NCBI GenBank assembly: GCA_051453625.1
Contig: JBOZIK010000001.1
Coordinates: 103,955,666 to 104,019,665, forward strand
Direction: 5' to 3'
Source of the DNA: Welwitschia mirabilis
Taxonomy: Eukaryota; Gnetophyta; Gnetopsida; Welwitschiales
DNA: 64,000 nt
The position numbers and the translations under genes were made by a program. Below, piece by piece: positions 11,010-22,443 of this stretch (the stretch's first letter is position 1; the number at the start of each line of letters is the position of its first letter). The notes beneath the pieces were generated by a model, which did no database searches, was not told the DNA's origin, and was given only the letters and a program-made list of their open reading frames with translations.

Positions 11010-14000
11010 GATTGTCTCACCTGGAATTGTAGGGGATTAGGGTCCTCCTATAAGAAAAATACCCTATGAAATCTGATCATTCAATATAACATTGATTTAG
11101 TTTGCTTACAGGAAATAAAGATAAAAAATGATATGAAAAAAATGAATCTAAGGCAGCAATGGACTTCTTTCACTGTTGCAGCCTAAGTCAACTCTGGTGG
11201 CCTTCTAATTTCTACCAAAAAAGAGGTAGATCTGATTCACAGTAGCAAAAACCACATCATAATTCTCCTTAAGAATGAAGGTTGGACTATCAAAAATCTT
11301 TATAATCCACAACACAATCAAAACAAGGCATTATATTGGAAGAAGCTTATAGGACAGTAGTAGATAAATCTAAATGGCTCATACTAGATGACTTCAACCA
11401 ATGTCATCACCACTGGGAAAAATCAGAGGGTGGTATCTAGAATTCTAAAGATTCCTCAATACTAAAAAAATTTTTGAGGAGACACTCCCTCACAGACATT
11501 TCTATTACTGGGTATAAATACACATGATTAAATAGAAGAGTAGGTATAGATCTGATCATGTTTAAGATTGACAGAGTTTTAGCTGAGAAGGATCTAGCTA
11601 AACTTCCACTTAAAGCTTATGGTCTGAATAGCATTGCCTCAAACTACCATCGTATCAAACTCAAAATGAGGGCAATTCCACTTCAGAAAACTCCGTTTCG
11701 TATGGAATAGTATTGGATTAACTAGATAGAAACTAGAGTGCTATTGAAAAAAATTTGGACATAGTATGATGGGACCCAACCTTTAACGTTTTTGTACAGA
11801 GGCCTCAATACCCTAAAGGCTTACATAAAATATTGGATAATAAAAAACAAAGAGAGGTTTAAATTAAAAGTTGAACTTGAGGAGAAAATCAAAAGCATTT
11901 AAACTAAGTAGGAGGAGGGAATTAACTAGGACAGTCTTCGAAGTAGAGAATATTAGTGCCTAATGGGTCTCCAAGAAATAAATTCTAATAAAGAACATTA
12001 CTAGAAAGAATGCTCACTAACCAAGTGGCTAAAAGAGGGTGATAAATATACTAGATTCTTCTACCAGTAGGCCAACTAGCACAGATCTGACAATAGGATT
12101 AGAATACTATTTGTAGGAGATCAAATCAAAAAAAATGAAGAGGATATAACTAAGGAATTACAGGCTCATCTTAAGAGAGTCTGGGAATGGGATAATATCG
12201 TCCCCAACTTAATTCCAAAAAATAAGAAAGTCTCAAGTAAAGATAATTATATGTTGATTAAACCCCTGAGTAGAGAAAAGACCTTATCTTCTGTCAGATC
12301 TATGAAGAATAACCGAGTCCCTGGCCCTGATGGTTGGCAGTCGAACTTTTCAAATCCCACTTTTCCATCCTAGGGGATAACCTTCATAATGTAATGTAGA
12401 AAGTCTTCCATAATAGATGGTTCCCTAGGGAGATGAACAGAACTAGGGTGGTACTTACACTGAAAAAAATGGATGCTAGTAAACTAGAGGATTTCAGGCC
12501 TCTAGGTGTTTGTAATGTTGTTTATAGAATTTTTGCGAGAATCATGGTTAGCTGAATAGTCCTCTTGCTTTCCAATGTGATTTCAAAGAATCAAGATAGC
12601 TTTATTTTATTCAGGTATATTCAAGACCAAATACTCTTAACTCATGAGATTATTCACTCTATGAAAAAATACAAATTTCCTCTCCTTATTGCTAAATTAG
12701 ATATTACTAAAGCTTGTGATTCTGTTAGTTGGCAAGCTTNNNNNNNNNNGGCTTTTCTTAAGATATTATTAATCTCTGGCTAGACATGCAGACTTCTACT
12801 AAATTTAATTTGGAGATCAAAAATCATAGATCAAATTTCTTCTCAGTAGGAAAAGGGTTGAGATAAGAGGATCCCTTATTTCCATAACTTTTTCTGTTTG
12901 TGATGAATGTATTATAGGTTTTCTTAAGAATAAACGGAGTTACAAAAATTAGAATTTAAGGCCAAACCTTTCTCAATAATTACTACGTGGACGACACTAT
13001 CGTTATAACCAGGGAAGCATGTCATCAAGCAAAAGCAATAAAAAATGTCATGAACATCTTTGCAGAGGCAACAGGGCTACATACTAACTAGAATAAATTA
13101 AGAATACACACTTTAGGGAGAAAACATATCAGGGGGAGCAAAATTGCCTGAATCCTAAGTACAAAATTAGAGATCTACAGGATATCTACCTAGGTATTAT
13201 TTTTTAAAATTAGTACAAGACAAATACCTGGAATTACATCTTGGAAACCATCTAAAGGCAGTGCAGCTCATGGAAAAATAACTTTCTCTTCTCAAAGACT
13301 AAAATCATTCTTACGAACTCTTACTTAATCTCCTCTTTCTGGTACATAGCTTCCGTTATCACCCCCTTAAGAAATATCATATAAAAAATCAACAGGATCT
13401 TAAAGGATTTTATTTGGTCAAGAGGAAGGGATCACCACTGAATTCATTTCTGTAAATAACAGATTATTGCCAGTCCAAAGGAATCAGGAGGTTGGGGAAT
13501 TCAGAAATCCAAAGATTGCATCCTCATTGGAGCACATAGAATCTTAAAAATACTGCAAGAAGGAGGTCATCCCTGGTGTGATTTTATTAATTACAAATAC
13601 AGAGATTAGATAATTAATCATGGAGAATTCTATCTAAGGAAACATATTAGTAAAGCTCACCAACAACTCATTGCTTAAACATTTATCAGTCTGATTCAAC
13701 CAAGCAGATCCTTCTAAAGAAGTATGGAAAATAGGACGCATATAAGAAGTATTGGAAGGGATAGATTCCAAAAAAATTAAGGTTTTTTCTAGCTAAAAGA
13801 CCATCAAAGAATTTTAACTAGAAACTAATTGCTCAAAAGGGAATTCGAAGTAGACTATAATTATCCCATATGCCAGTCCAATCCCTAAATAGCATAACAT
13901 ATTTTTCATCAATGTGTTTGGAGCAAAGAATTAATTTCCATAATGATGAAATTCTACCAAACCTGTAATACCCCTGACATGCATTTATTAAATTGGACTC

Positions 14001-14095
14001 GCATAATATTTTGGTAGATTTGGCAGATTAGAAACAATCTAGTTTTTAATAACACTCCCTACCCTTTCTTATAAATATAATAAGAAGGATCATTC
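11010..14095 (+). pseudogene. LINE ORF2 (endonuclease, reverse transcriptase, zf-RVT)
   Basis: The endonuclease opens with LTWNCRGLGSS at about 11014, then DLVCLQEIK, DDFNQ (near 11.39 kb) and FKIDRVLA. RT blocks follow: NNRVPGPDGW at 12302, LEDFRPLGVCN, LIAKLDITKACDSV, a degraded G.RQGDP.SP block near 12.85 kb, and YVDDTIVI near 12984. The zf-RVT end is seen as ILTRN.LLKREFEV and HIFHQC (13.8-13.92 kb). The enzyme nicks target DNA and primes cDNA synthesis there. Multiple stops and a 10-N gap break it. Confidence 0.9.
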
Positions 14096-14118
14096 ACCTT
14101 CACTTTCAAATCAAAGCC

Positions 14119-15340
14119 ATGATGGAAACCATTCCAACAATTAACTCTTTTCATCTAGACCTATTCACAGGATGCCCTGCTCTATGGGAGAAAATACAAG
14201 CTATGGGATGGGAACCCCTTTTGCATAAGCTTAGAGAAGACCAAGGAACTTATATCACCTTCTTCTATAGACAATCGAGAGGAGGACGCATCACATTTTG
14301 AATAACTCCAATAGAAATCTTTAAAAACTTCCTCTTCGAGATGTTGAAGATCCCTACAAAAGGTGAATGGATTCCATTTGAAAGCAGACGATAATGCAAA
14401 GATCTCCACTTCTTCCCTGGTGGGGTTTATAAACTACCCAGCGAGCACATTAGCAGGAAGGCACTACCGCCCCCTTGGGGACTAGATGCAGAACTCATGG
14501 ACCATTACTTCATCTAATCAAGGAATTGCTCCAAGCTTTCAGGTATTTATTTTTCTTTTCTTAAAGCTCTTGACTTAGGATGTCAAGTAAACCTACCATT
14601 TTCTTTCTTCTAATTCTTGAATGGAAGGATTCTTTAAGGAACTTAAGATTAATTTTGGCACTTTAGAGAGCAGCACAAGAAACTAGGGTAAGAGAGGCCC
14701 CTCCCCCCTTCACCCTGATTGTCGTCCTCACCAAACTCCTCCTAGAAGAACCTCTATAAAGAAAACCCCTTCTGAAAGGAACCCTATTCTAGAGAAAACT
14801 ACTGCACAAGCCATCCCTAGCAAGAGAAGGGTGTCTTCACCCCCAGTAGGGAAGACATCTTCATCCTCAGCCCAATAAAAAATAGCTGAGAAATATTACT
14901 CTAGCACAATGTAGGAATCGACTCAAGATCAACCATCACCCAATACTCAGAAGCAAGGTAGGCATGCTCAGCCCTCCCCTACTCCAGCCTTAATCCCTAG
15001 CTCTTCATAGAACTTTACTTCTGATTCTTATTCAGTGGAAATCTAGCCTCAACTATAGGAGGACATTGACATAAATGCAGCCAGACAAAAGGGGTTGCTG
15101 ATAACCATTTAGAGGCTAAAGAGATGTCCCTTTATCATGCTACGGCTCTCTCACAAAGCCCTACCTTAGGCCATTAAATCGAGCTACAAGAACATCTCCA
15201 TCCAAATAAAAATCTAGTAGGTGCTGAAGAATTTAAGGAGATAAATCAAGCATTTAAAGTCTTCTCTAATGATTTGGGCAGATTTCTTCTTAACCATACC
15301 CATGATAACATGTTCCCATTCTGTAGAGAACTGTAATCCT
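14119..15340 (+). pseudogene. Accessory coding remnant in the LINE tail (plant-transposon-protein-like)
   Basis: Starts MMETIPTINSF and reads FTGCPALWEKIQAMGWEPLL, then TYITFFYRQSRGGRITF, ITPIEIFKNFLFEMLKIP and GEWIPF. The order W..GWE.LL, FY.., RG..I and L.IP.G resembles the 'putative plant transposon protein' domain (Pfam Transposase_32, from memory). A Pro/Ser/Gln-rich stretch (14.7-15.05 kb) and a Glu/Lys/Leu segment follow. Stops interrupt it. It lies downstream of ORF2 but inside the target duplication, so it moved with the LINE. Domain assignment is by eye. Confidence 0.55.
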
Positions 15341-15657
15341 CCTCTTTTAGATCTGTTCCCCACTAAAACTGAGTTTTTTTATAACTTTTGATCTCAAGAG
15401 GCATTTTCACCCTAGTCTGTCAGTAGTACTATGCTCTTTTTTGTCCTTTTTCTCTATGTTTTCACTATACTAGATAGGCAGATTCCTGTGACTATATCAT
15501 CGAGGGGAGGTTTTGCCCCTATTTTGGTCTGTTTCTCAATTCCCTCTTTACCAGCTAGTAGATTACCTCCTTTTATGAATAGTTTAATTATCATGTTATT
15601 CCTGAGTGATTTCACCCCTTATATACATTTTCTAGCTTAATATACATACCTTTTTTC

Positions 15658-15671
15658 AAAAAAAAAAAAAA
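15658..15671 (+). other. LINE poly-A tail
   Basis: Fourteen A directly before the right target duplication (15673-15685), fixing the 3' end of the LINE. Confidence 0.9.
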
Positions 15672-15672
15672 T

Positions 15673-15685
15673 AGAAATATGCATC
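15673..15685 (+). repeat. LINE target-site duplication, right copy
   Basis: AGAAATATGCATC, identical to 9651-9663. The gypsy G1 sequence resumes here. Confidence 0.95.
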
Positions 15686-15689
15686 TTTA

Positions 15690-16340
15690 AGAAGCAATCC
15701 AGTAAAAAATATTTACTAAGAGAACTAAAAGGTAAAATAAAACAATAATACAAACTAACATGTTCTAAGAAATATGTTATATCTTTTATATAAGTAAGGG
15801 GAGGCAGAGAACAAATGATACTAATCTTTATAAAATCCATGTCTATTTCTTTATTAGAAATAATATGACCTAGAAAAATTCCTATAGTAACAATAAAATG
15901 ACTTCTCTCCTAACTAAGTTTAACATTATGATTAATATAATGGTTTAAGAAACTTTAAATGCTACATTATTTTCTCAAAAGAATAACCATAAAGAAAAAA
16001 ATCATCCATACATATTTCTAAAAATTCATTTAAGAATTTAGTAAAAAGACCTATCATACACCTCTGGAAAGTTGTAATATCATTACATAAATCAAAATAC
16101 ATATAAGGGTCAGTAAAAATTCCAAATAAACAAGTAGCTTTTTCTTAATTTCTTGGAGCTATAGGAATTTGACTATAATCGCTATATCAATCTAGAAAAT
16201 AATAGTAATAATGCCTAAAGATTATATCAAGGATTTCATTAATAAACTAAATAGAAAAGTGATCTCTCTTACTATAAGTATTAAAGCACGAAAATGTAGA
16301 TTCACCATTTACCATTCTTTGTTGGGACAACTTAAAAAGG
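15690..16340 (-). pseudogene. gypsy G1 reverse transcriptase remnant
   Basis: Minus-strand blocks in canonical gypsy order: STFSCFNTYSKRDHFSI near 16.28 kb, then YYYFLD.YSDYSQIPIAP, a block matching the MPFGLCNAPATFQRCM region and kept as TTFQRCMIGLF (near 16.05 kb). FLNEFLEICMDDFFLYG follows (near 16.0 kb), where MDDF is the catalytic site equivalent. The frame then runs to the LINE junction at 15685. Frequent stops make it non-functional. Confidence 0.88.
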
Positions 16341-16999
16341 CCTTATCTATTCACTCTTTGCAATGCAGTAAATGATTTTAACTTTACGAATTTTCATGAT
16401 TTCTTCTCTAACAACATCCTTTAGCTTTAGGTCTAACCTACACTAAGGTTGATGAATAGGTTTATATTAGATTTTAAATAGGTACAATACAAACAAGAAG
16501 AATGAACTCTTAGTATATCATAATAAGACCAAGCAAAAGCTTAAGAGTTTTAATTAATAAGTTGGTAATTTCATGTTTTTAAAAAGGAGTAGGATGTGTA
16601 TTAATGTTAATAGGTTTAGTTTGATTACTACATGAAAAATATTTTTTTAAATGATTAGGTAATGATTTTAAATCATTATTTAAAATGTTATTAATAGTAA
16701 AGATACCAGTAAAAGGACTAGTAGTTTTTATTTCATTAAAAACACAATTAAAACTTTTAAATAAATACATTTGACAACTATGTTAATTTTATTTAAATCT
16801 AAATAATATTTAACAAGTAATTCATAATGTGTATTTAGATGAAGTATGTCATTTAAAATTCAAAATAATTTATCACTCATAGGTTATATTTTAGAAAAAA
16901 TTAAATGTTTATTTAATGTAATTACATTTCTCTTCTAATTTGAAAAAATATTCAAGGTAATAAAAACATACCTAAAAATAATTTTAAATGCACTAGATC

Positions 17000-17300
17000 T
17001 ATAGTTAATTTTAATAGCAGTAGTTGGAAGCTAAGGTTAACCTAGAATAATTAAATAACTTGTTGAATCCATTGGTACTTTAAGAATCACAAAGTAAATA
17101 GGATAAATGGATTTATTTATTGAAATCGAAGCATCTTTCAAGATTCCTAAAGTTTTAGTAAAGTCCTATCAGCCCAAGAAACAATTACATTAGTGGATTT
17201 AACATGATTAAATAATAAAGCTTGAAAAATAAGTTCTAGTATAAGATTAATCCTAGTTCCTCATTCTACCAATGATTTATTAATGATGTGATCTCTGATA
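17000..17300 (-). pseudogene. Possible gypsy G1 protease remnant
   Basis: Lies between gag and RT, as a gypsy protease should. The minus strand reads NKSLVE.GTRINLILELIFQ, which resembles the ADRSLV.P.G block following the protease active site. The catalytic D(S/T)G itself was not found. Confidence 0.35.
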
Positions 17301-17559
17301 GGATAAAGCTACTAGAGAAAATTGTCATTTTATTTTCTTATTCTTCTCTTACTTTATCCTTATTAAAAATATCATTTAATCTAATTTTATTTCTAACATG
17401 ATTAATTTCAAATTTTCTTGATTATGAGTTACTTATACCATTGCTTAGAATTTATTTCATTCTTTGTTAGCTGTATCATCAAGTAATTCACCAATGGTTA
17501 ATGTTTCTATCATTTTTTTAATTTATTTATTTAGAAACTATAAGAAAAATTAAACTAAT

Positions 17560-18130
17560 ATCCATACTTGAAATTCATATTTGGCATTTTTAATAATAAG
17601 ATCCCTATAATTCTCAAAAGTTTTAAAGTGAGGTATGCTCATAGTTTATTTGAAGCTATTAATGAACTTTCTCATTTAGTTAATTTAAGTTTTAGGAAGA
17701 AATTACTTAATAAGTGATTCTTTAAATTTTACAATATTTAAAAGCCTCTCATTATTTTTTACAAACCTAACCTAGTGTCTAGCCTATCCTTTAAAAGAAG
17801 AGGTAGAATTACTAGTTTGGCTATGTCATAGTGAGCATGAGGTATAATCTTATAAACTAGATTAAAGTATTTAACAAATTAAATGAGTGTGAGGTGTAAT
17901 ATTATAAATTATATTAAATTATTCAAGAAATTCATAAGGATCCTCATGATCTAAAACATGAAAAGTAGGAGAACCCTTAAGAGTTTTAATAGAAATACAA
18001 TATATAGGAGGAAAGATATGTAGAAATTAGTTTTACAACATTTAAAAGGCTTCCCAAGAGTAGGTTAAGAATTATAATTTTGAGCATTCCTATCCTAGAT
18101 TGCCATTTGAAAAGTAAGAATGTTTATGGC
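17560..18130 (-). pseudogene. gypsy G1 gag remnant
   Basis: Minus-strand frames near 17.8 kb give FSFSLKDRLDTRLGL, matching the FPFSLKDKA..WL signature of retrotransposon gag. Flanking segments are consistent but shredded. Gag would build the virus-like particle. The leader and primer site lie just upstream (18447-18469). Confidence 0.6.
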
Positions 18131-18446
18131 TTTTGTAAGATGGTCAAAATATTATGGACAAAATGAATGTAAAGAAAGATGGTTTGAAGATGAAGGTTTA
18201 GAACTATACAATCATTTTAATTATTATTCAACATGACTTCAAGATTTATTCATAGATGCATAGAATGGAAAAATAACAAAAATAAAGTAAAGTTAGAACA
18301 TTTGCATTTAGGATATTTGCTATAGTAATGTAGTTCTTACAGTTCTATTCATGTGTTTGCAATACAAAAAGCACTTGAAAATAAAACAACTTCTATTAAA
18401 TATGCATCTATGCAAAAAATACATACAATATATCATATAGGAGTCA

Positions 18447-18469
18447 CAAGTCTTTAGCAATTATGCTAA
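18447..18469 (-). other. gypsy G1 primer-binding site (tRNA-Asp type)
   Basis: On the minus strand, TTAGCATAATTGCTAAAG continues to GACTTG. Nearly all differences from TTGGCGCCATTGCCGGGGA are C-to-T or G-to-A. It sits between LTR-X copy 2 and the gag remnant, as expected. Confidence 0.7.
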
Positions 18470-19590
18470 CTTTAATCAAAGTAAAATCTTAATTTTAAAA
18501 AAATGTAGATCATTCTATGAGCGTTCACAAAAAGAATTGTATACTTAACATAACAAATTAACTCCAAGAAAATAAACAAAGCATAGATAAATCTTTTAGG
18601 TTAAATTTGATATAAATTAAAAGCACACAACTATTAAATCAACAAACTTAATATATAATCTTAGAAATAATCTTGCTCATTATCATATCAAATTATAACT
18701 TTAAATTATAAAACAACTTTTCATTAGCAATAAATACAAGAGACATTCATGTAATTAGAACACATGACGTATAGTAAAATTTAAGAATTATATATATAAA
18801 AAACTTAATTTTTGTGATAGGTGGAAAAAATTATAATAAATAAGAATATTTAATAGACATTTACTACTATTATTTACTACTATGCTAAAGATCATTTATA
18901 ACTCAAATAAATGATAATGAGAGTTAAAGTAGTTAAAATTAAGTCAAGTCATCATTATGCAAAAATATTTTTTCTTGAAATGTTCACTACTTGAAATAAT
19001 GTAAAATGGATATGTATGAGTCATTAAAAAGTCATTTTTTTTTCTAGACTAATTATACATTAACTTAGAATCAAATTATAGAACTTTAGAAGTATGATTC
19101 TTAAATTTGACATAGTAAATTATTTGATCTTAATAATATTTACACTAAATTTCAATGTATTTTACTTGCAAAATAACTCTTAGTTAGGTTGAAATGAGTT
19201 ATAAAAGTGATGTAGCCTATAATTTATATTATATATTAACAAGTAATTTATTAAGAACTAACATATGAACATTTATTATATTAAAGCAAGACCTAATTTA
19301 TTTCATGATCTTTTAACTAGAAGAAGAGGAAAGAGAGAAATGTAAGAAAGAAGCTTTAGAAAATGGACTTAGAACTTTTTAAAAACTCCAAAGTAATAAG
19401 GATATATCCTAAATAAGTCCTTATAATTAAATATTTAATATCAAATAAGATTGATTAAAACTCTTAGGAAACAAACCATCTAGAAAAATTCGCAAAAAAT
19501 GTGATTTAATCTTTGGCTAAGAATACTAAGAAAAAGGAAAAAGTTGAGAAAAAATAAATTTTGTATTCTAAAAACACTCAATAAACACTA

Positions 19591-20655
19591 TGATAAGCAA
19601 CTAAACTAGCCATATTTGATGATGGTTTTGAGTTTGATATTGGTTTTAAGTGTACTTTTAGGTAATTTTGATAGCTTTAATAATCAAATTAATCCTTTTT
19701 GATGTCAAGTACTAAAGACAAAGAATTAATCATAGTTGGATCAAAAATGAGAAATTTCAAAGGATTTTAAGAGGTCTTCCAAATGGTAGTTAGATGAGAA
19801 AAGGAGATGATGATTTACCATCAAATTCTAGGTACCATCATATTCCACCTACCACTAGATTCTAAGAAGCTAAAGTAGTAGTAATCAATGAATAATCAGT
19901 TTTTCATATTACTTAAATGTAATCATGCCTTATTGGTTAGCAATTTTAATTACCCACCTACCACCAATAATCATTACATCTATTAGAAAATTTATATTAT
20001 AACTACTCACCTTCCATTCACCTACCACTTACCTACTACCTATCCAAACCTAAACCTCTTGAGGCATCTTATTTTCTTATCTTTCTTTTGGCATCAAAGT
20101 GATTGCAACATTAGAGCAACTTGGACAAGGAGATGTACCCACTTATGAGAAGGACAACCTTGGTGTTGGGCTATGTCTTCTTCATTAAGTAGTTGTTACA
20201 TGTAGGTGCATGCATTAACATGCATTTTGTTAAATTTAATAAAGTGTACTTCTATTTTAAATTATATTTATTCTCCTCCTTATACTTTATATTGATGTTA
20301 ATTTAATACTCTTAATAGATCATATTTGATATTGATGTAGAATTTAAGAGCTAACTTGGGTGATAGCACATTGGTAAATATGCTAGTTTATTACATTTAA
20401 GATTTTCATTTCCATTTAATCGCAATTCTATTTCTATTGCATTTATTTCATTGTTTGCGTTATTTATTTCAATTTCTTAAAGATAAAAAATAAAAAATAT
20501 TCCTATCCTTACATTTCCTTTAAATGAATCAACTTTTAAAGGTGTTTTATCACTTTAAGATGAATGAAACATTTTGGGTTGTTTATCCCTATGCTAGTGT
20601 TTATCATGTACTAAGCATGGATTATAAAGATTTGTGATACAAATCATGAAAGACA
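19591..20655 (+). repeat. Palindromic element, left LTR
   Basis: Plus-oriented LTR, with an AATAAA near 20239. It is inverted relative to 21427-22443; matched landmarks include the YGTAAC..CACCTACC region (19950 and 22110) and the ATTATAAAGATTTGTGATAC region (20620 and 21450). It ends just before a primer site at 20662. Confidence 0.75.
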
Positions 20656-20661
20656 AATAAA

Positions 20662-20680
20662 TTAGCATCATTATTAGAGA
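20662..20680 (+). other. Left primer-binding site (tRNA-Asp type)
   Basis: TTAGCATCATTATTAGAGA aligns without gaps to TTGGCGCCATTGCCGGGGA. Every difference is C-to-T or G-to-A. Confidence 0.7.
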
Positions 20681-21404
20681 TATTAGTTGTAAGATAACTT
20701 AACATTTTAGATTTTCTAAAATTATGTGTTAAAGTATGCTTGTAAGATCTATAATTGTTTTATTTTGGTTTTAAATGTTTTTGTTGTTAGTATCTTACAT
20801 TTTCCTAAGTTCTTTTATTGAATCATGAAGTGAATCACCTCAATTGTCTTAATAATTGAAAGAAATAGATTGGAAGTTTTGATTTCTACAATTATTTTCT
20901 ACCAAGATCCTAAGGGTTGGTGAAGTCACGTTATTTTTAGTTATGTTGTATCTTTGATTGATAAAAAATTCTTCTCCAAAGATTAAAGTTTTACAAGTAA
21001 GTAAGTTTTTCTTTCTTTCAGCAAATATTTCACATAGTATTTTTTGGTTATCATTAGAATCTAGATTTATTTTTTTTAAGTAAAGATTTCTCATAGTATT
21101 ATTTTATCCATGAAAGCAAGAGGAGGTAAGTAGGATGATTACTTAGATCTTCCAAAAAGAAAAGTATAGATTAAAAACTTTTTGCAATAGTAGCATTCTC
21201 AAGATTTTACCAAAAGCAAAGCTAACAGTAACATAGAAATAAAGACTAATAGAAATTAAAATACAAGCTAAACTAAGAAAAATAATTAAAATGCAAGTTG
21301 AACTAAAGAAAGAAAAGACTATTTGTACTATCCTATAGAAGTAAAGAACTTGAAATCAAATTAATTATTTATGGAATGAGAATTAACCTTAAAATGCTTT
21401 GAAT
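20681..21404. other. Centre of the palindromic element
   Basis: 724 bases between the two primer sites. It corresponds to the leader region of a gypsy element read from each side. A minus-strand frame of 81 codons (20849-21094) has no recognisable domain. I see no inverted symmetry as strong as in the LTR arms. Confidence 0.5.
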
Positions 21405-21426
21405 ACTTTCTTAGCAATGGTATCAA
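21405..21426 (-). other. Right primer-binding site (tRNA-Asp type)
   Basis: On the minus strand, TTGATACCATTGCTAAG followed by AAAGT. It aligns gap-free to TTGGCGCCATTGCCGGG, again differing only by transitions. Confidence 0.7.
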
Positions 21427-22443
21427 TTTATTAATCTATTATGGTATGTATTACAAATCTTTATAACCTATGATTAATACATGACACACACCAACATAGG
21501 GATAAAAGCTCCAAAATGTCGTATCCATGTTGAAGTATCTAAACACATTTAAAAACTAATTCATTTAAAGGAAAAGTAAGCATAGAAATATTTTTGGTAT
21601 TTTATATTTAAGGAGTAAAATAGACCATGCAAATGGTAAGAAAAATGTAATTGAAATGAAAGCGCAATTGACTGGAAATGCAAATCCTAAATGCAATTAA
21701 CTGATATTTTTATTAACTTATTATCACCCAAGTTAATCCTTATACTCTATGTGAATATCAAATCTAATCTACTAACTAAATTAACAACAACATAAAGTTT
21801 ATGAAAGAAAAGATATATAGTTTCAAAATAAGTACACTTTATTAACTTTAAAAAAATGCAACTCAATTCATCCACCTAGAAGTAACAACTTCTCAATTAA
21901 GGATACATAGCTTAACACCAAGATATTCCTTCTCATAAGAATATGTATCTCATTACCCAAGTTGCTCTAATGTTGATGTCAAAAGATAGATGAAAAAATG
22001 AAATGATTAAAGGGATTTTTATAGATTTGAATAGGTTATAGGCGAGTGTTACATGAGTGGTAAATGAGTGATAAGTGAGTTTTTATAATATAAATGTCAT
22101 AATAGATGTAATATTATTGGTGATAGGTGGGTAGTTACAATTGCTAACCAACAAGGGATGGTTACATTTATGTAATACATAAAACTGATTATTCATTGGT
22201 TACTATCACTTGAACTTCTAGGAATCTGGTAGTAGGTGGATTCTAGTGGTAGATTATCATATCCTTCTTTCATCCAATTTTCATTTGGATGAGCTCCTAA
22301 AATCCTTCAAATTTTCTCTTTTTTTATTAAAATATTCTTAATTCTCCTTAACATAAAAAAGAATTTAATTATTAAGCCTATAAAAAATGCCTGAAATCAC
22401 ACTTAAAACCATCATTAAATATCACCAAGTTTCCTACTCATCA
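21427..22443 (-). repeat. Palindromic element, right LTR
   Basis: Minus-oriented LTR starting TGATGAGTAGG on its own strand at 22443 and ending at the primer site. It is the inverted partner of 19591-20655. The arms have diverged by many substitutions, so the structure is old. Confidence 0.75.

Larger units (their letters stand above)
9664..15671 (+). mobile_element. L1-type LINE, about 6 kb, apparently full length
   Basis: Bounded by a perfect 13-bp target duplication and ending in 14 A. It contains a gag-like ORF1 with two zinc knuckles (9.89-10.79 kb), an ORF2 with endonuclease, RT and a zf-RVT-like C-terminus (11.01-14.1 kb), and a further 1.5-kb segment with a third coding remnant (14.12-15.34 kb). 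It is inserted opposite in orientation into the RT/RNase H region of gypsy G1. It is less decayed than G1, so it is younger, but has many stops. A 10-N gap lies at 12740-12749. Confidence 0.93.
6262..18469 (-). mobile_element. Ty3/gypsy retrotransposon G1, internal region (split by a LINE)
   Basis: Minus-strand gypsy polyprotein remains in the order primer site (18447-18469), gag (about 18.1-17.6 kb), probable protease, RT (16.34-15.69 kb), RNase H (9.65-9.18 kb) and integrase (9.17-7.84 kb). The RT-RNase H region is interrupted by the LINE at 9664-15671, and removing the LINE and one target copy restores colinearity. About 6.3-7.8 kb is noncoding or unrecognised. Both flanking LTRs point inward, so the element lacks a normal 3' LTR. 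All frames are full of stops. Confidence 0.85.
19591..22443. mobile_element. Palindromic LTR element (two convergent LTR-PBS ends)
   Basis: Two LTR copies of about 1.0-1.07 kb face each other around a 0.72-kb centre, and each is followed inward by its own degraded tRNA-Asp primer site. The outer ends are TGATAAG (left) and the inverse of TGATGAG (right). Flanks are CACTA (19586-19590) and TACTA (22444-22448), a 5-bp duplication with one C/T change, and LTR-X copy 1 has an unduplicated CTACTACAAG at the same place. This looks like one integration event of a molecule with U3 at both ends. No protein was recognised in the centre. Confidence 0.75.
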
